Assembly (NCBI GenBank): GCA_036522155.1
Contig: DATDGI010000111.1
Coordinates: 1 to 7,094, forward strand
Reading direction: 5' to 3'
DNA: 7,094 nt
Origin: UBA9676 sp036522155
Lineage (GTDB): Bacteria; Actinomycetota; Actinomycetes; Streptosporangiales; Streptosporangiaceae
The notes beneath the pieces are model-generated. The model was not told where the DNA came from, ran no database searches, and saw only the letters and a program-made list of their open reading frames with translations. Numbering within the stretch: position 1 is the first letter of the stretch; every line of letters begins with the position of its first letter. This document shows, one piece after another, positions 1 to 6,475 of the stretch. The translations under genes and the position numbers were made by a program.

Positions 1-1
1 C

Positions 2-838
2 GATCCCTTCGCTACCGCCGAGGCCAGCGCCGCCCGCCTGACCGCCCTGATCGGGCCGCATGACTGCGCGGTGGTCCTCGGCTCGGGCTGGACGCCGGCC
101 GCCGACGCGATCGGCGCCACCGAGGCCGAGATCCCGCTGACCGAGCTGGGCGGGTTCCCCCAGCCCACGGTGGTGGGACACACGCCGACGGTGCGCTCGG
201 TGAACGCGGGACCGGTGCGCGTCCTGGTCTTCCTCGGCCGGGTCCACCTGTACGAGGGCCACCCGGTGGCGACGGTGGTGCACGCCGTGCGGACCGCGGT
301 GGCGGCCGGCTGCCGGGTGGTGGTGCTCACCAACGCCGCGGGCGGGATCAACCCGGGTTACCAGGTCGGCCAGCCGGTGCTGATCGCTGACCACCTCAAC
401 CTGACCGGCCGCTCCCCGCTGGCCGGAACCCCGCCGCCGGCCGGGTATGGCTCACGCTTCACCGACCTCACCGACCTTTATTCGCAACGTCTGCGCGCCC
501 TGGCCCGGGCGGCCGACCCCGGGCTCGCTGAAGGTGTGTACGCCGCCCTGCCCGGCCCGCACTACGAGACGCCGGCCGAGATCCGGATGCTCCGCACGGC
601 CGGTGCCGATCTGGTCGGCATGTCGACCGCGCTTGAGGCCATCGCGGCCCGCCATCTGGGCGCCGAGATATTGGCGATCTCGCTGGTCAGCAACCTGGCC
701 GCGGGCCTGGCGCCGCACGGGCTCGATCACACCGAAGTGGTGGCGGCCGGGCAGGCGGCAGCCGGCCGGATGGGCTCGCTGCTGGCCGGCCTGCTGCCCG
801 ATCTGCGTCCGGCCGGCCCCGGGAACACCGCGACGTGA
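2..838 (+). CDS. punA: Purine nucleoside phosphorylase (trimeric class), 5' end missing
   Basis: Catalyses phosphorolysis of purine nucleosides (inosine, guanosine and deoxy forms) to free base and (deoxy)ribose-1-phosphate in the cytoplasm. The frame is open to the left edge, so the true start lies outside; the GTG at 71 falls inside the conserved phosphate-binding loop and cannot be the start. In the 278 visible residues I see VVLGSGW (Ser28), GH (His60), GRVHLYEG (Arg80, His82), TNAAGG (Asn111), LPGPHYETPAEIRM (Glu189), DLVGMST (Met207) and SNLAAG (Asn231). The Glu/Asn pair is the known 6-oxopurine specificity signature of the trimeric family. Compared with the remembered M. tuberculosis enzyme (268 aa, Rv3307), roughly 8-10 N-terminal residues are missing, and there is a short insertion after RSPLAG. 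The stop overlaps the next start by 4 nt, suggesting translational coupling. Mycobacteria call this gene deoD although it is not the hexameric type. Confidence 0.95.
   Translation, partial: DPFATAEASAARLTALIGPHDCAVVLGSGWTPAADAIGATEAEIPLTELGGFPQPTVVGHTPTVRSVNAGPVRVLVFLGRVHLYEGHPVATVVHAVRTAVAAGCRVVVLTNAAGGINPGYQVGQPVLIADHLNLTGRSPLAGTPPPAGYGSRFTDLTDLYSQRLRALARAADPGLAEGVYAALPGPHYETPAEIRMLRTAGADLVGMSTALEAIAARHLGAEILAISLVSNLAAGLAPHGLDHTEVVAAGQAAAGRMGSLLAGLLPDLRPAGPGNTAT
835..838 (+). promoter_or_regulatory. GTGA stop/start overlap coupling the phosphorylase and mutase genes
   Basis: The four bases GTGA contain the GTG start of the mutase (835-837) and the TGA stop of the phosphorylase (836-838). 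Only a weak purine run (GGGAA about 13 nt upstream) could act as a ribosome binding site. Translation of the second gene is therefore probably by termination-reinitiation, which would keep the two enzymes in fixed proportion. Confidence 0.75.
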
Positions 839-2610
839 TCAGCGACGACCTGCGCGACCGGGCCGAACGCTGGATCGCCGGCGACCCCGACGAGCGGGAC
901 CGCGCCGAACTGCGCGCGCTGCTCGGCGACGGTGGCGATGCGGCCGGGGCGGAACTGGCCGACCGGTTCGCCGGGCGGCTGACGTTTGGCACCGCGGGGC
1001 TGCGCGGCGCGGTCGGGGCCGGGCCCAACCGGATGAACCGGGCGGTGGTCCGGGCGGCGACCGCGGCGCTGGCCGGGTGGCTGGCCGGGCACCGTTCCGG
1101 CGCGGCCGGGGCCGGGGTGGTCATCGGCTGCGACGCCCGGCACCGGTCGGACGAGTTCGCCGCCGAGGCGGCCCGGGTGCTGGCGGGCGCGGGGATCCGG
1201 GTGCACCTGCTGCCGCCGCGTCACCCGACCCCGCTGCTGGCTTTCGCCATCCGCTGGCTGGGCGCCGCGGCCGGCATCATGATCACGGCCAGCCACAACC
1301 CGCCCGCCGACAACGGCTACAAGCTCTACCTGGGCGACGGCGCGCAGATCATCCCGCCGGTGGACGCGCAGATCGAAGCGGCCATCGCCGGCGTGGGCCC
1401 GCTGTCCACGGTCCCGGTCGCCGCCGCGGACAGCCCGCTGATCACCGCGCACGGCGACGACGTGGCGCAGGCGTACCTGGCCGCCATCGTGGCCGCCTCC
1501 CCCGGCCTGCCGCTGCCCCCGTCCGGCCCGGCCCCGGGACCGCCGCCGGCGCCCGCCGCGCCCGGGCCGCCGCCGCTGCGCATCGTCTACACCCCGCTGC
1601 ACGGGGTCGCGGCCGGGCTGGCCGGGCGGGCCTTCCAGCGGGCGGGCTTCCCGCCGGCGCAGGTGGTCAGGGCGCAGGCCGATCCCGACCCCGATTTCCC
1701 GACCGTCGCCTTCCCCAACCCGGAGGAACCCGGCGCGCTGGACCTGGCCCTGGCCGACGCCCGCCGGCTGGGCGCGGACCTGGTGATCGCCAACGACCCG
1801 GACGGTGACCGGCTGGCGGTGGCGGTGCCCGACCCGGCCGCCCCGGGCGGCTGGCGGGCGCTGACCGGCGACCAGGTGGGCGCGCTGCTCGGCGCCTACC
1901 TGCTGGCCAGGACCGCCATCGGGCCAGAGCCGGCCGGGCGGCTGGTCGCCACCACGGTGGTCTCCTCGACCATGCTGTCCAAGATCGCGGCGGCGGCGGG
2001 CGCAAGCTATGCCGAGACCCTGACCGGGTTCAAGTGGATCGTCCGGGCGGGCGAGGGCAGCCCGCACCGCCGTTTCGTATTCGGTTATGAAGAGGCTCTC
2101 GGCTACGCCGTGGGCGATGTGGTACGGGACAAGGACGGCATCAGCGCCGCGCTGGCGCTGCTCTCGCTGGCCACCGAGGCGCACCAGGCCGGCCAGTCGC
2201 TGCTTGACCGCTGGGATGACCTGGAGGCCACCCACGGGGTCCACCTGACCGCGCAGGTCACCCTGCCCGCGGAGGCCCCGGGCCAGATCATGGCCTGGCT
2301 GCGGGAAGCTCCCCCGGCGGCGCTGGCGGGCTGGCCGGTGACCAGCATCGGCGACCTGTCCGCGGGCCTGGCTGGCCTGCCACCTTCCGACGTGCTCAGT
2401 TACCGGCTGCCCGGGGCCCGGGTGGTGATCCGGCCGAGCGGGACCGAGCCGAAGCTCAAGGCCTACCTGGAGGTGGCCGAGCCGGCCGGGCGCGCGCTGG
2501 CGGCGGCCCGGGCGGCCGCGGCCGGGCGGCTGGGCCCGCTGCGGGAAGCCGTCACCGGCCTGGTGGCGGCGGGCGCGGCCGCCACCGCCGCGCCGGGGAC
2601 GTCCGGTTAG
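835..2610 (+). CDS. pmmB: Phospho-sugar mutase (PmmB/PGM2-like), possible phosphopentomutase
   Basis: A 591-aa member of the alpha-D-phosphohexomutase superfamily, cytoplasmic. All four signature loops are visible: the N-terminal TFGTAGLRG (50-58), the phosphoserine loop TASHNPP with catalytic Ser153, the Mg2+ loop DPDGDR (Asp321, Asp323, Asp325), the sugar-specificity loop GYEEALGY (417-424, preceded by TGFKWI at 397-402), and the phosphate-binding loop RPSGTEPK (533-540). The long size and the GFKWI...GYEEALGY pattern resemble PGM2-type enzymes, which include phosphopentomutases, more than short ManB-type enzymes. GTG at 835 is used because it gives the full N-terminus and sits in a GTGA overlap with the phosphorylase stop; no strong Shine-Dalgarno is visible. 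The neighbour makes ribose-1-phosphate, so conversion to ribose-5-phosphate is an inferred role; phosphomannomutase or phosphoglucomutase activity is not excluded. A proline-rich insert lies at residues 223-247. M. tuberculosis Rv3308 beside Rv3307 is the remembered counterpart. Confidence 0.93.
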   Translation: MISDDLRDRAERWIAGDPDERDRAELRALLGDGGDAAGAELADRFAGRLTFGTAGLRGAVGAGPNRMNRAVVRAATAALAGWLAGHRSGAAGAGVVIGCDARHRSDEFAAEAARVLAGAGIRVHLLPPRHPTPLLAFAIRWLGAAAGIMITASHNPPADNGYKLYLGDGAQIIPPVDAQIEAAIAGVGPLSTVPVAAADSPLITAHGDDVAQAYLAAIVAASPGLPLPPSGPAPGPPPAPAAPGPPPLRIVYTPLHGVAAGLAGRAFQRAGFPPAQVVRAQADPDPDFPTVAFPNPEEPGALDLALADARRLGADLVIANDPDGDRLAVAVPDPAAPGGWRALTGDQVGALLGAYLLARTAIGPEPAGRLVATTVVSSTMLSKIAAAAGASYAETLTGFKWIVRAGEGSPHRRFVFGYEEALGYAVGDVVRDKDGISAALALLSLATEAHQAGQSLLDRWDDLEATHGVHLTAQVTLPAEAPGQIMAWLREAPPAALAGWPVTSIGDLSAGLAGLPPSDVLSYRLPGARVVIRPSGTEPKLKAYLEVAEPAGRALAAARAAAAGRLGPLREAVTGLVAAGAAATAAPGTSG

Positions 2611-2719
2611 GTAATCGCCCGCGCCATTTCCCGCCCCCAGATCCGGCCCTTCCCAAATGCGCGTCTTTGCCCGCGTGGCCTCCCCGCGACTGTCGCACCA
2701 GCCTGGGAGGATGCGGCAT
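2611..2719. other. 109-bp gap between pmmB and rmuC
   Basis: Separates the salvage gene pair from the rmuC cluster. The rmuC frame stays open upstream to an ATG at 2657, but that extension has no membrane-anchor or RmuC character. I see no convincing hairpin terminator and no clear -35/-10 pair. A promoter for the rmuC cluster would be expected here but I cannot place one. Confidence 0.5.
2705..2710 (+). promoter_or_regulatory. Ribosome binding site deciding the rmuC start
   Basis: GGGAGG matches the 16S rRNA 3' end well. It touches an in-frame ATG at 2711 with no spacing, whereas the in-frame ATG at 2720 lies 9 nt downstream, a normal distance. This favours 2720 over 2711, and over 2657, which has no such site. 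Confidence 0.75.
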
Positions 2720-4063
2720 ATGACCACGATCTCGCTGCTGGCCTTGCTCATCGGCATCGCCATCGGGGCGGTGCTCGGGTTCCTCTACGCCCGCAGCCGG
2801 GAGGCGGCCGGCGGAGCCGACCTGGCCGCCCGGGCGAGTGCCGCGGAGGAGCGCGCGCGCGCGGCGGACCAGCGGGCCGCCCTGGTCGACGGCCAGCTCG
2901 CCGAGCGTTTCCAGTCGCTGTCGGCGCAGGCGCTGGACGCCAGCACCCGCCGCTTCCTGGAGATGGCCGAGGGCCGGCTGGCGGCGGCGAACGCCCGGGC
3001 CGCCGGCGAGCTTGACACCCGGCGGGCGGCGGTGGAGAACCTGGTCGGGCCGCTGAAGGAGACCCTGGCCCGGGTGGAAACCCAGCTCCGGGACGCGGAC
3101 GCCGCCCGGGAGCGGTCGCACGCCGCGCTGGCCGAGCAGGTCACGATCGCCCGGCAGAGCTCGGAACAGCTCCGGACGCAGACCCAGGCGCTGGTCACCG
3201 CCTTGCGGCGGCCCGAGGCCCGCGGCCGCTGGGGTGAGATGCAGCTGCGGCGGGTGGTGGAACTGGCCGGGATGAGCGCCCGCTGCGACTTCGACGAGCA
3301 GGTGGGGGTGACCACCGACGACGGCGCGCTGCGCCCGGACATGGTGGTGCGGCTGGCCGGCGGCAAGAACATCGTGGTGGACTCCAAGGTCTCGCTGGCC
3401 GCCTATCTGGAGGCGGCCGAGGCCAGCGACGAATCGGTCCGTGCCGCCAGGCTCGGCGCGCACGCGCGGCATCTGCGCGACCACATCGACCGGCTGTCGG
3501 CCAAGGCCTACTGGGCCGCGCTCAGCCCGGCGCCGGAGTTCGTGGTGCTGTTCCTCCCCGGTGAGGCCTTCCTCGCCCCGGCCCTGGAACGCGAGCCCGA
3601 CCTGCTGGAATACGCCATGGCCAGGAAGGTGCACATGGCCACCCCGACCACGCTGGTCACCATGCTGCGGACCGCGCAGTACGCCTGGCAGCAGGCCGCC
3701 CTGTCGGAGAACGCCCGGGCCGTGTTCGACGTCGGCCGCGAGCTGCACGACCGGCTGGGCGGGCTGGCCAGGCATGTCGACCGGCTGGGCAAGGCGATCG
3801 GCAGCACGGTGGCGGCCTACAACCAGACGGTCGGCTCGCTGGAGAGCAGGGTGCTGGTCAGCGCCCGCCGGTTCAGCCAGCTCGGGCTGGTCGACGCCGA
3901 GCTTGAGCCGCCCGGCCCGGTGGAGGAGACCACCCGGGCCTTGTCCGCCCCGGAACTCGTCGCGGAAATCGCGGCCGGCGATACTGGCACCCGGCCGGGA
4001 GAAGCAGCCGGGCCCGGCCGTGTCGAGCTGACCCGGGTCCCGCCCACCTGGGCCGCCGGCTAG
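2720..4063 (+). CDS. rmuC: DNA recombination protein RmuC
   Basis: A 447-aa RmuC-family protein, thought to limit inversions at short inverted repeats through a PD-(D/E)XK-like nuclease domain; its biochemical activity is poorly established. Residues 4-24 form one hydrophobic segment (LLALLIGIAIGAVLGFLY) followed by Arg, a likely inner-membrane anchor. Residues about 30-155 are Ala/Arg/Glu-rich with heptad character, the expected coiled coil. The core then shows RPEARGRWGEMQLRRV (164-179), VVDSKVSL (Asp221, Lys223), FVVLFLPGEAFL (Glu282) and ATPTTLVTMLRT, all family hallmarks. The last 60 or so residues are polar and probably disordered. The start is chosen from the GGGAGG site; an in-frame ATG three codons earlier is the alternative. 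The next gene begins 21 nt after the stop, so an operon with the two membrane-protein genes is likely. Confidence 0.94.
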   Translation: MTTISLLALLIGIAIGAVLGFLYARSREAAGGADLAARASAAEERARAADQRAALVDGQLAERFQSLSAQALDASTRRFLEMAEGRLAAANARAAGELDTRRAAVENLVGPLKETLARVETQLRDADAARERSHAALAEQVTIARQSSEQLRTQTQALVTALRRPEARGRWGEMQLRRVVELAGMSARCDFDEQVGVTTDDGALRPDMVVRLAGGKNIVVDSKVSLAAYLEAAEASDESVRAARLGAHARHLRDHIDRLSAKAYWAALSPAPEFVVLFLPGEAFLAPALEREPDLLEYAMARKVHMATPTTLVTMLRTAQYAWQQAALSENARAVFDVGRELHDRLGGLARHVDRLGKAIGSTVAAYNQTVGSLESRVLVSARRFSQLGLVDAELEPPGPVEETTRALSAPELVAEIAAGDTGTRPGEAAGPGRVELTRVPPTWAAG

Positions 4064-4084
4064 CGGACGGAGAGCCTGCCCCCC

Positions 4085-4897
4085 ATGGCGGATGACGTCG
4101 CTGAGCCCCCCGCCGGAGCGGCCACCGGCCGCGATCCTGCCAGCCCGGCACCGGCTCATCCCGCCCGGGCCCATCCCGCACCGGCCGGTCCCCGGCCCGA
4201 TCACCCGGCACCTGACGGCGGGAACGCCGCCCACGAGCATGCCCACGCCCGGCGCGGGCTGCTGGCGCTGTACGGGAACCTGGCCTACGACCGGGTGCTG
4301 TTCTTCAGCGACGCGGTGTTTGCCATCGCGATCACCTTGCTGGTGGTGGACATCCGTGTGCCGTCCACGGCGGGCGGGACGATCAACTCCGCCACCGAGC
4401 TGCACGCCGCCCTGCCGGAAATCCGCAGCTTCGGCATCAGCTTCGCCGTGATCGGGCTGTTCTGGCTGGGCCATCACGGCATGTTCCTGCACATCACCGT
4501 GCTGAACCGCACCCTGATGCTGCTCAACCTGCTGTTCCTGGCCACGATCGCGTTCCTGCCCTACCCGACCGCCCTGTTCAGCGCCGCCTCCAACCAGGTC
4601 GCCGCCACCGTGTTCTACGCCAGTTGCGTGGCCGCAGCGGGCCTGGTGGAGGCCGCGATCTGGGTCTACGCGATCTCGGCCCCCAGCCTGATGCGCGGCC
4701 GGGTGGACCCCAAGGTGCGCCGCTACTACCTGGCCCGGCTGCTGCCGCCACCGCTGGTGTTCGCGGCCACCATCCCGGTCGCCCTGGCCTCGCCGCAGAC
4801 GGCCTCCTACCTGTGGCTCACGATCGTGGTGCTGGGTGGCATTCTGCGCCGGACCATGTCGCCGCAGGAAAAGGCGGGTGAAACGTGGTCCGCCTGA
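4085..4897 (+). CDS. TMEM175/DUF1211 family membrane protein, probable K+ channel
   Basis: A 270-aa integral membrane protein of the TMEM175 (DUF1211) family, whose bacterial members form tetrameric potassium-permeable channels. The family signature RxxxFSD is present as Arg70...Phe74-Ser75-Asp76, followed by AVFAIAITLLVVDI (TM1). Further hydrophobic segments lie at about 115-138, 142-165 (containing FLPYPTALF), 173-198, 219-236 and 240-255, giving six in all. Residues 1-57 are unlike the family: Ala/Pro-rich with six histidines between 25 and 54. No other in-frame ATG, GTG or TTG occurs before the FSD motif (the GTG at codon 71 would remove Arg70), so this extension appears to be translated. 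A GGAG (4069-4072) lies 12 nt upstream of the ATG, a rather long spacing. The gene sits 21 nt after rmuC and its end overlaps the next gene by 13 nt. Ion selectivity is family knowledge, not visible here. Confidence 0.88.
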   Translation: MADDVAEPPAGAATGRDPASPAPAHPARAHPAPAGPRPDHPAPDGGNAAHEHAHARRGLLALYGNLAYDRVLFFSDAVFAIAITLLVVDIRVPSTAGGTINSATELHAALPEIRSFGISFAVIGLFWLGHHGMFLHITVLNRTLMLLNLLFLATIAFLPYPTALFSAASNQVAATVFYASCVAAAGLVEAAIWVYAISAPSLMRGRVDPKVRRYYLARLLPPPLVFAATIPVALASPQTASYLWLTIVVLGGILRRTMSPQEKAGETWSA

Positions 4898-5346
4898 CCG
4901 GGCGCGGGGCGATCGTGCTGATGGTGGCCGTCTTCACCGTGGGCGTGCTCATGGCGGGCTGGCTCGGCTCGCCCGCCGTGGCGGGCGTGTTCTTCCTGGC
5001 CGGCGGGGCCGCCGCGGCCTGGTATGCGCGCCCGGCCGACCTGCTGCTGGTCGCGGTCAGCCCGCCCACGCTGCTGTGCATCGTGCTGGTCCTGGTCAGC
5101 GGCATGACCGGCAGCGGCGGCCTGGCGCTCTCGGCCGCCGAGGGAACGGCGCTCACGCTGGCCGGAGCCGCGCCCTGGCTGTTCGCCGGGACGGCGCTGA
5201 GCCTGATCATCGCGGCCGCCCGCGGCCTGCGCGGGCCCGCCGGGGCGGTGCGGCAGAGCCTGAACCACCCAGAGCCAGGTGCCGCCCCCAGGCGCATCCG
5301 GCCAGATCGGGAGGAGACAGCCCGGCCGGGCGCTAATCGCGCTTGA
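4885..5346 (+). CDS. DUF6542-like small membrane protein
   Basis: A 153-aa protein with no known function. It resembles the actinobacterial DUF6542 family, which I recall beside ispH (Rv1111c in M. tuberculosis). The pattern RLTGRGAIVLM at the N-terminus, then YARPADLLLVAVSPP (47-61), SAAEGTALTLA and APWLFAGTALSLIIA agrees with that family. Hydrophobic segments fall at about 9-28, 31-47, 53-72 and 93-112, suggesting four membrane spans, followed by a charged Arg/Pro/Glu tail from 115. The GTG start lies 13 nt inside the end of the TMEM175 gene; GGCGGG (4873-4878) is a plausible weak ribosome binding site 6 nt upstream. An in-frame ATG at 4921 would remove part of the conserved start and is less likely. 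The last 14 nt overlap the end of ispH on the other strand. Confidence 0.8.
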   Translation: MVRLTGRGAIVLMVAVFTVGVLMAGWLGSPAVAGVFFLAGGAAAAWYARPADLLLVAVSPPTLLCIVLVLVSGMTGSGGLALSAAEGTALTLAGAAPWLFAGTALSLIIAAARGLRGPAGAVRQSLNHPEPGAAPRRIRPDREETARPGANRA

Positions 5347-6310
5347 GGTCGCGCGGCAGCGCGAACGCCATCCGCTCCGGGACCGCCTCGACCTCCTGCA
5401 CGTCGCCGAAGCCGAGATCCGCGAGCCGGTCAAGCACGCCGGAGACCAGTTCCTCGGGGGCGGACGCGCCGCTGGTCAGGCCGACCGTGCGGGCCTGGGC
5501 CAGCCACGCCGGATCGATCGACCCGGCGTCATCCACCAGGTAGGCGGCCCCGGCCCCGGCGTCCCTGGCCACCTCGACCAGGCGTACCGAATTGGACGAG
5601 TTCTGCGATCCGACCACGATCACCACATCGGACTCGGCGGCGATCGCCTTGACGGCCACCTGCCGGTTCTGGGTCGCGTAGCAGATGTCATCGCTGGGCG
5701 GATCGGCCAGCAGCGGGAACCGCTCACGCAGCGCGGCCACGGTCTGGTTGGTCTCGTCCACCGACAGCGTCGTCTGCGACAGCCAGGCAACCCTGGCCGG
5801 GTCGCGCACCTGCACGCCGGCACCGCCGGCCGGCCCGTCGACCAGGTGGATGTGCGCCGGCGACTCGCCGGTGGTGCCGACAACCTCCTCGTGCCCCTCG
5901 TGGCCGACGAGCAGGATGTCGTATCCCTGGGCGGCGAACCGCCGCGCCTCGTTGTGCACCTTGGTGACCAGCGGGCAGGTCGCGTCGATGGTGCGCAGGT
6001 TGCGGGCCTTCGCTTCGGCCCGGACCTCCGGCGCCACGCCGTGCGCCGAGAACACCACGACCGCGCCCTCGGGCACGTCCGCCGCCTCCTCCACGAATAC
6101 CGCGCCGCGCTGTTCCAGCGAGGCGACGACGTGCTTGTTGTGCACGATCTGCTTGCGCACGTAGACGGGGGCGCCGTAACGCTCCAGCGCCAGTTCGACG
6201 GTCTGCACGGCCCGGTCGACCCCGGCGCAGTAGCCACGGGGCCTGGCCAGCAGCACCCGCCGGGCCGCCCGGTCTGGGGTGGCCTGCCCCTGCCTGTCTG
6301 GGCTGATCAC
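5333..6310 (-). CDS. ispH: 4-hydroxy-3-methylbut-2-enyl diphosphate reductase IspH (LytB)
   Basis: Catalyses the last step of the MEP pathway, reducing HMBPP to isopentenyl and dimethylallyl diphosphate with a [4Fe-4S] cluster in the cytoplasm. Numbering from GTG at 6310 gives 325 aa, normal for the family. The three cluster cysteines are Cys28 (RGYCAGV), Cys112 (DATCPLV) and Cys210 (ICYATQN). Substrate-site residues are visible as His57 (VHNKH), His90 (SAHGV), His140 and Glu142 (GHEGHEEV), Thr180/181 (SQTTLSVDE), Ser238-Ser239-Asn240 (NSSNSV) and Ser283 (SGASAPE). The frame is open upstream to 6724, but that part is antisense to the divergent gene and lacks IspH character. GTG 6310 is preferred because a TACATT -10-like element lies 7 nt before it; TTG at 6319 or ATG at 6427 (preceded by AAGGGCGG) are alternatives, the latter adding 39 residues. 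No internal disruption is seen, so the enzyme should be active. Confidence 0.96.
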   Translation of the reverse strand: MISPDRQGQATPDRAARRVLLARPRGYCAGVDRAVQTVELALERYGAPVYVRKQIVHNKHVVASLEQRGAVFVEEAADVPEGAVVVFSAHGVAPEVRAEAKARNLRTIDATCPLVTKVHNEARRFAAQGYDILLVGHEGHEEVVGTTGESPAHIHLVDGPAGGAGVQVRDPARVAWLSQTTLSVDETNQTVAALRERFPLLADPPSDDICYATQNRQVAVKAIAAESDVVIVVGSQNSSNSVRLVEVARDAGAGAAYLVDDAGSIDPAWLAQARTVGLTSGASAPEELVSGVLDRLADLGFGDVQEVEAVPERMAFALPRDLKRD

Positions 6311-6317
6311 GATCCCC

Positions 6318-6323
6318 AATGTA
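6318..6323 (-). promoter_or_regulatory. Candidate -10 element of ispH, leaderless arrangement
   Basis: On the minus strand TACATT fits the actinobacterial TAnnnT -10 consensus and is separated by GGGGATC (7 nt) from the GTG start codon of ispH. Transcription would then begin at or within a base of the start codon, as in leaderless mRNAs common in actinomycetes. No good TTGACA-like -35 is seen 16-19 nt upstream (the sequence there reads around CCGGCA), which is not unusual for such promoters. Confidence 0.45.
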
Positions 6324-6463
6324 CCGGGGTTCCCGCCTGCTGCCGGACGCGGGCACGACAGGAACGGCGGGAACTCCGCCCGCCCTGCGGACAGCGGGCC
6401 GGGAGAGCGAGAATGAGGAACGGCCATAGCTACCGCCCTTGCGGAACGCCCAGACACGCATGC

Positions 6464-6470
6464 AGGGAGA
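6464..6470 (+). promoter_or_regulatory. Strong ribosome binding site of the right-hand gene
   Basis: AGGGAGA ends 5 nt before the ATG at 6476. It is among the best Shine-Dalgarno matches in the window and is the main evidence fixing the start of a gene whose end is not visible. Confidence 0.8.
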
Positions 6471-6475
6471 TCACG

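Larger units (their letters stand above)
6311..6475. other. 165-bp divergent control region between ispH and the right-hand gene
   Basis: Carries the start-proximal signals of two divergent genes. Besides the ispH -10 candidate and the right-hand ribosome binding site, it holds a short inverted repeat, GGCGGG at 6366-6371 and CCCGCC at 6379-6384 with a 7-nt loop, and a smaller one, CCGC at 6433-6436 and GCGG at 6441-6444. I cannot place a rightward promoter with confidence. If ispH really starts at the ATG at 6427, most of this region would be coding. Confidence 0.5.

Noticed and set aside
447..1808. 453-codon + strand frame across the phosphorylase-mutase junction
   Set aside because: Arg/Pro/Ala-rich out-of-frame shadow of two genes with clear catalytic motifs.
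2657..2719. Longer rmuC start at ATG 2657
   Set aside because: No ribosome binding site there, and the added 21 residues would place a basic segment before the membrane anchor; GGGAGG is well placed for ATG 2720.
727..2763. 678-codon open frame on the minus strand across pmmB
   Set aside because: It is antisense to a gene with all family motifs, its translation is Arg/Gly/Pro/Gln-rich without any recognisable domain, and such shadows are usual at this GC content.
4061..4087. RmuC and TMEM175 genes are in the same frame, separated by a single TAG, suggesting readthrough
   Set aside because: A separate ATG and a GGAG precede the second gene, and nothing around the TAG suggests recoding; sharing a frame happens by chance one time in three.
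2552..4492. 646-codon open frame on the minus strand across rmuC and the TMEM175 gene
   Set aside because: Low-complexity Gly/Arg/Gln translation opposite two well-supported genes; no domain visible.
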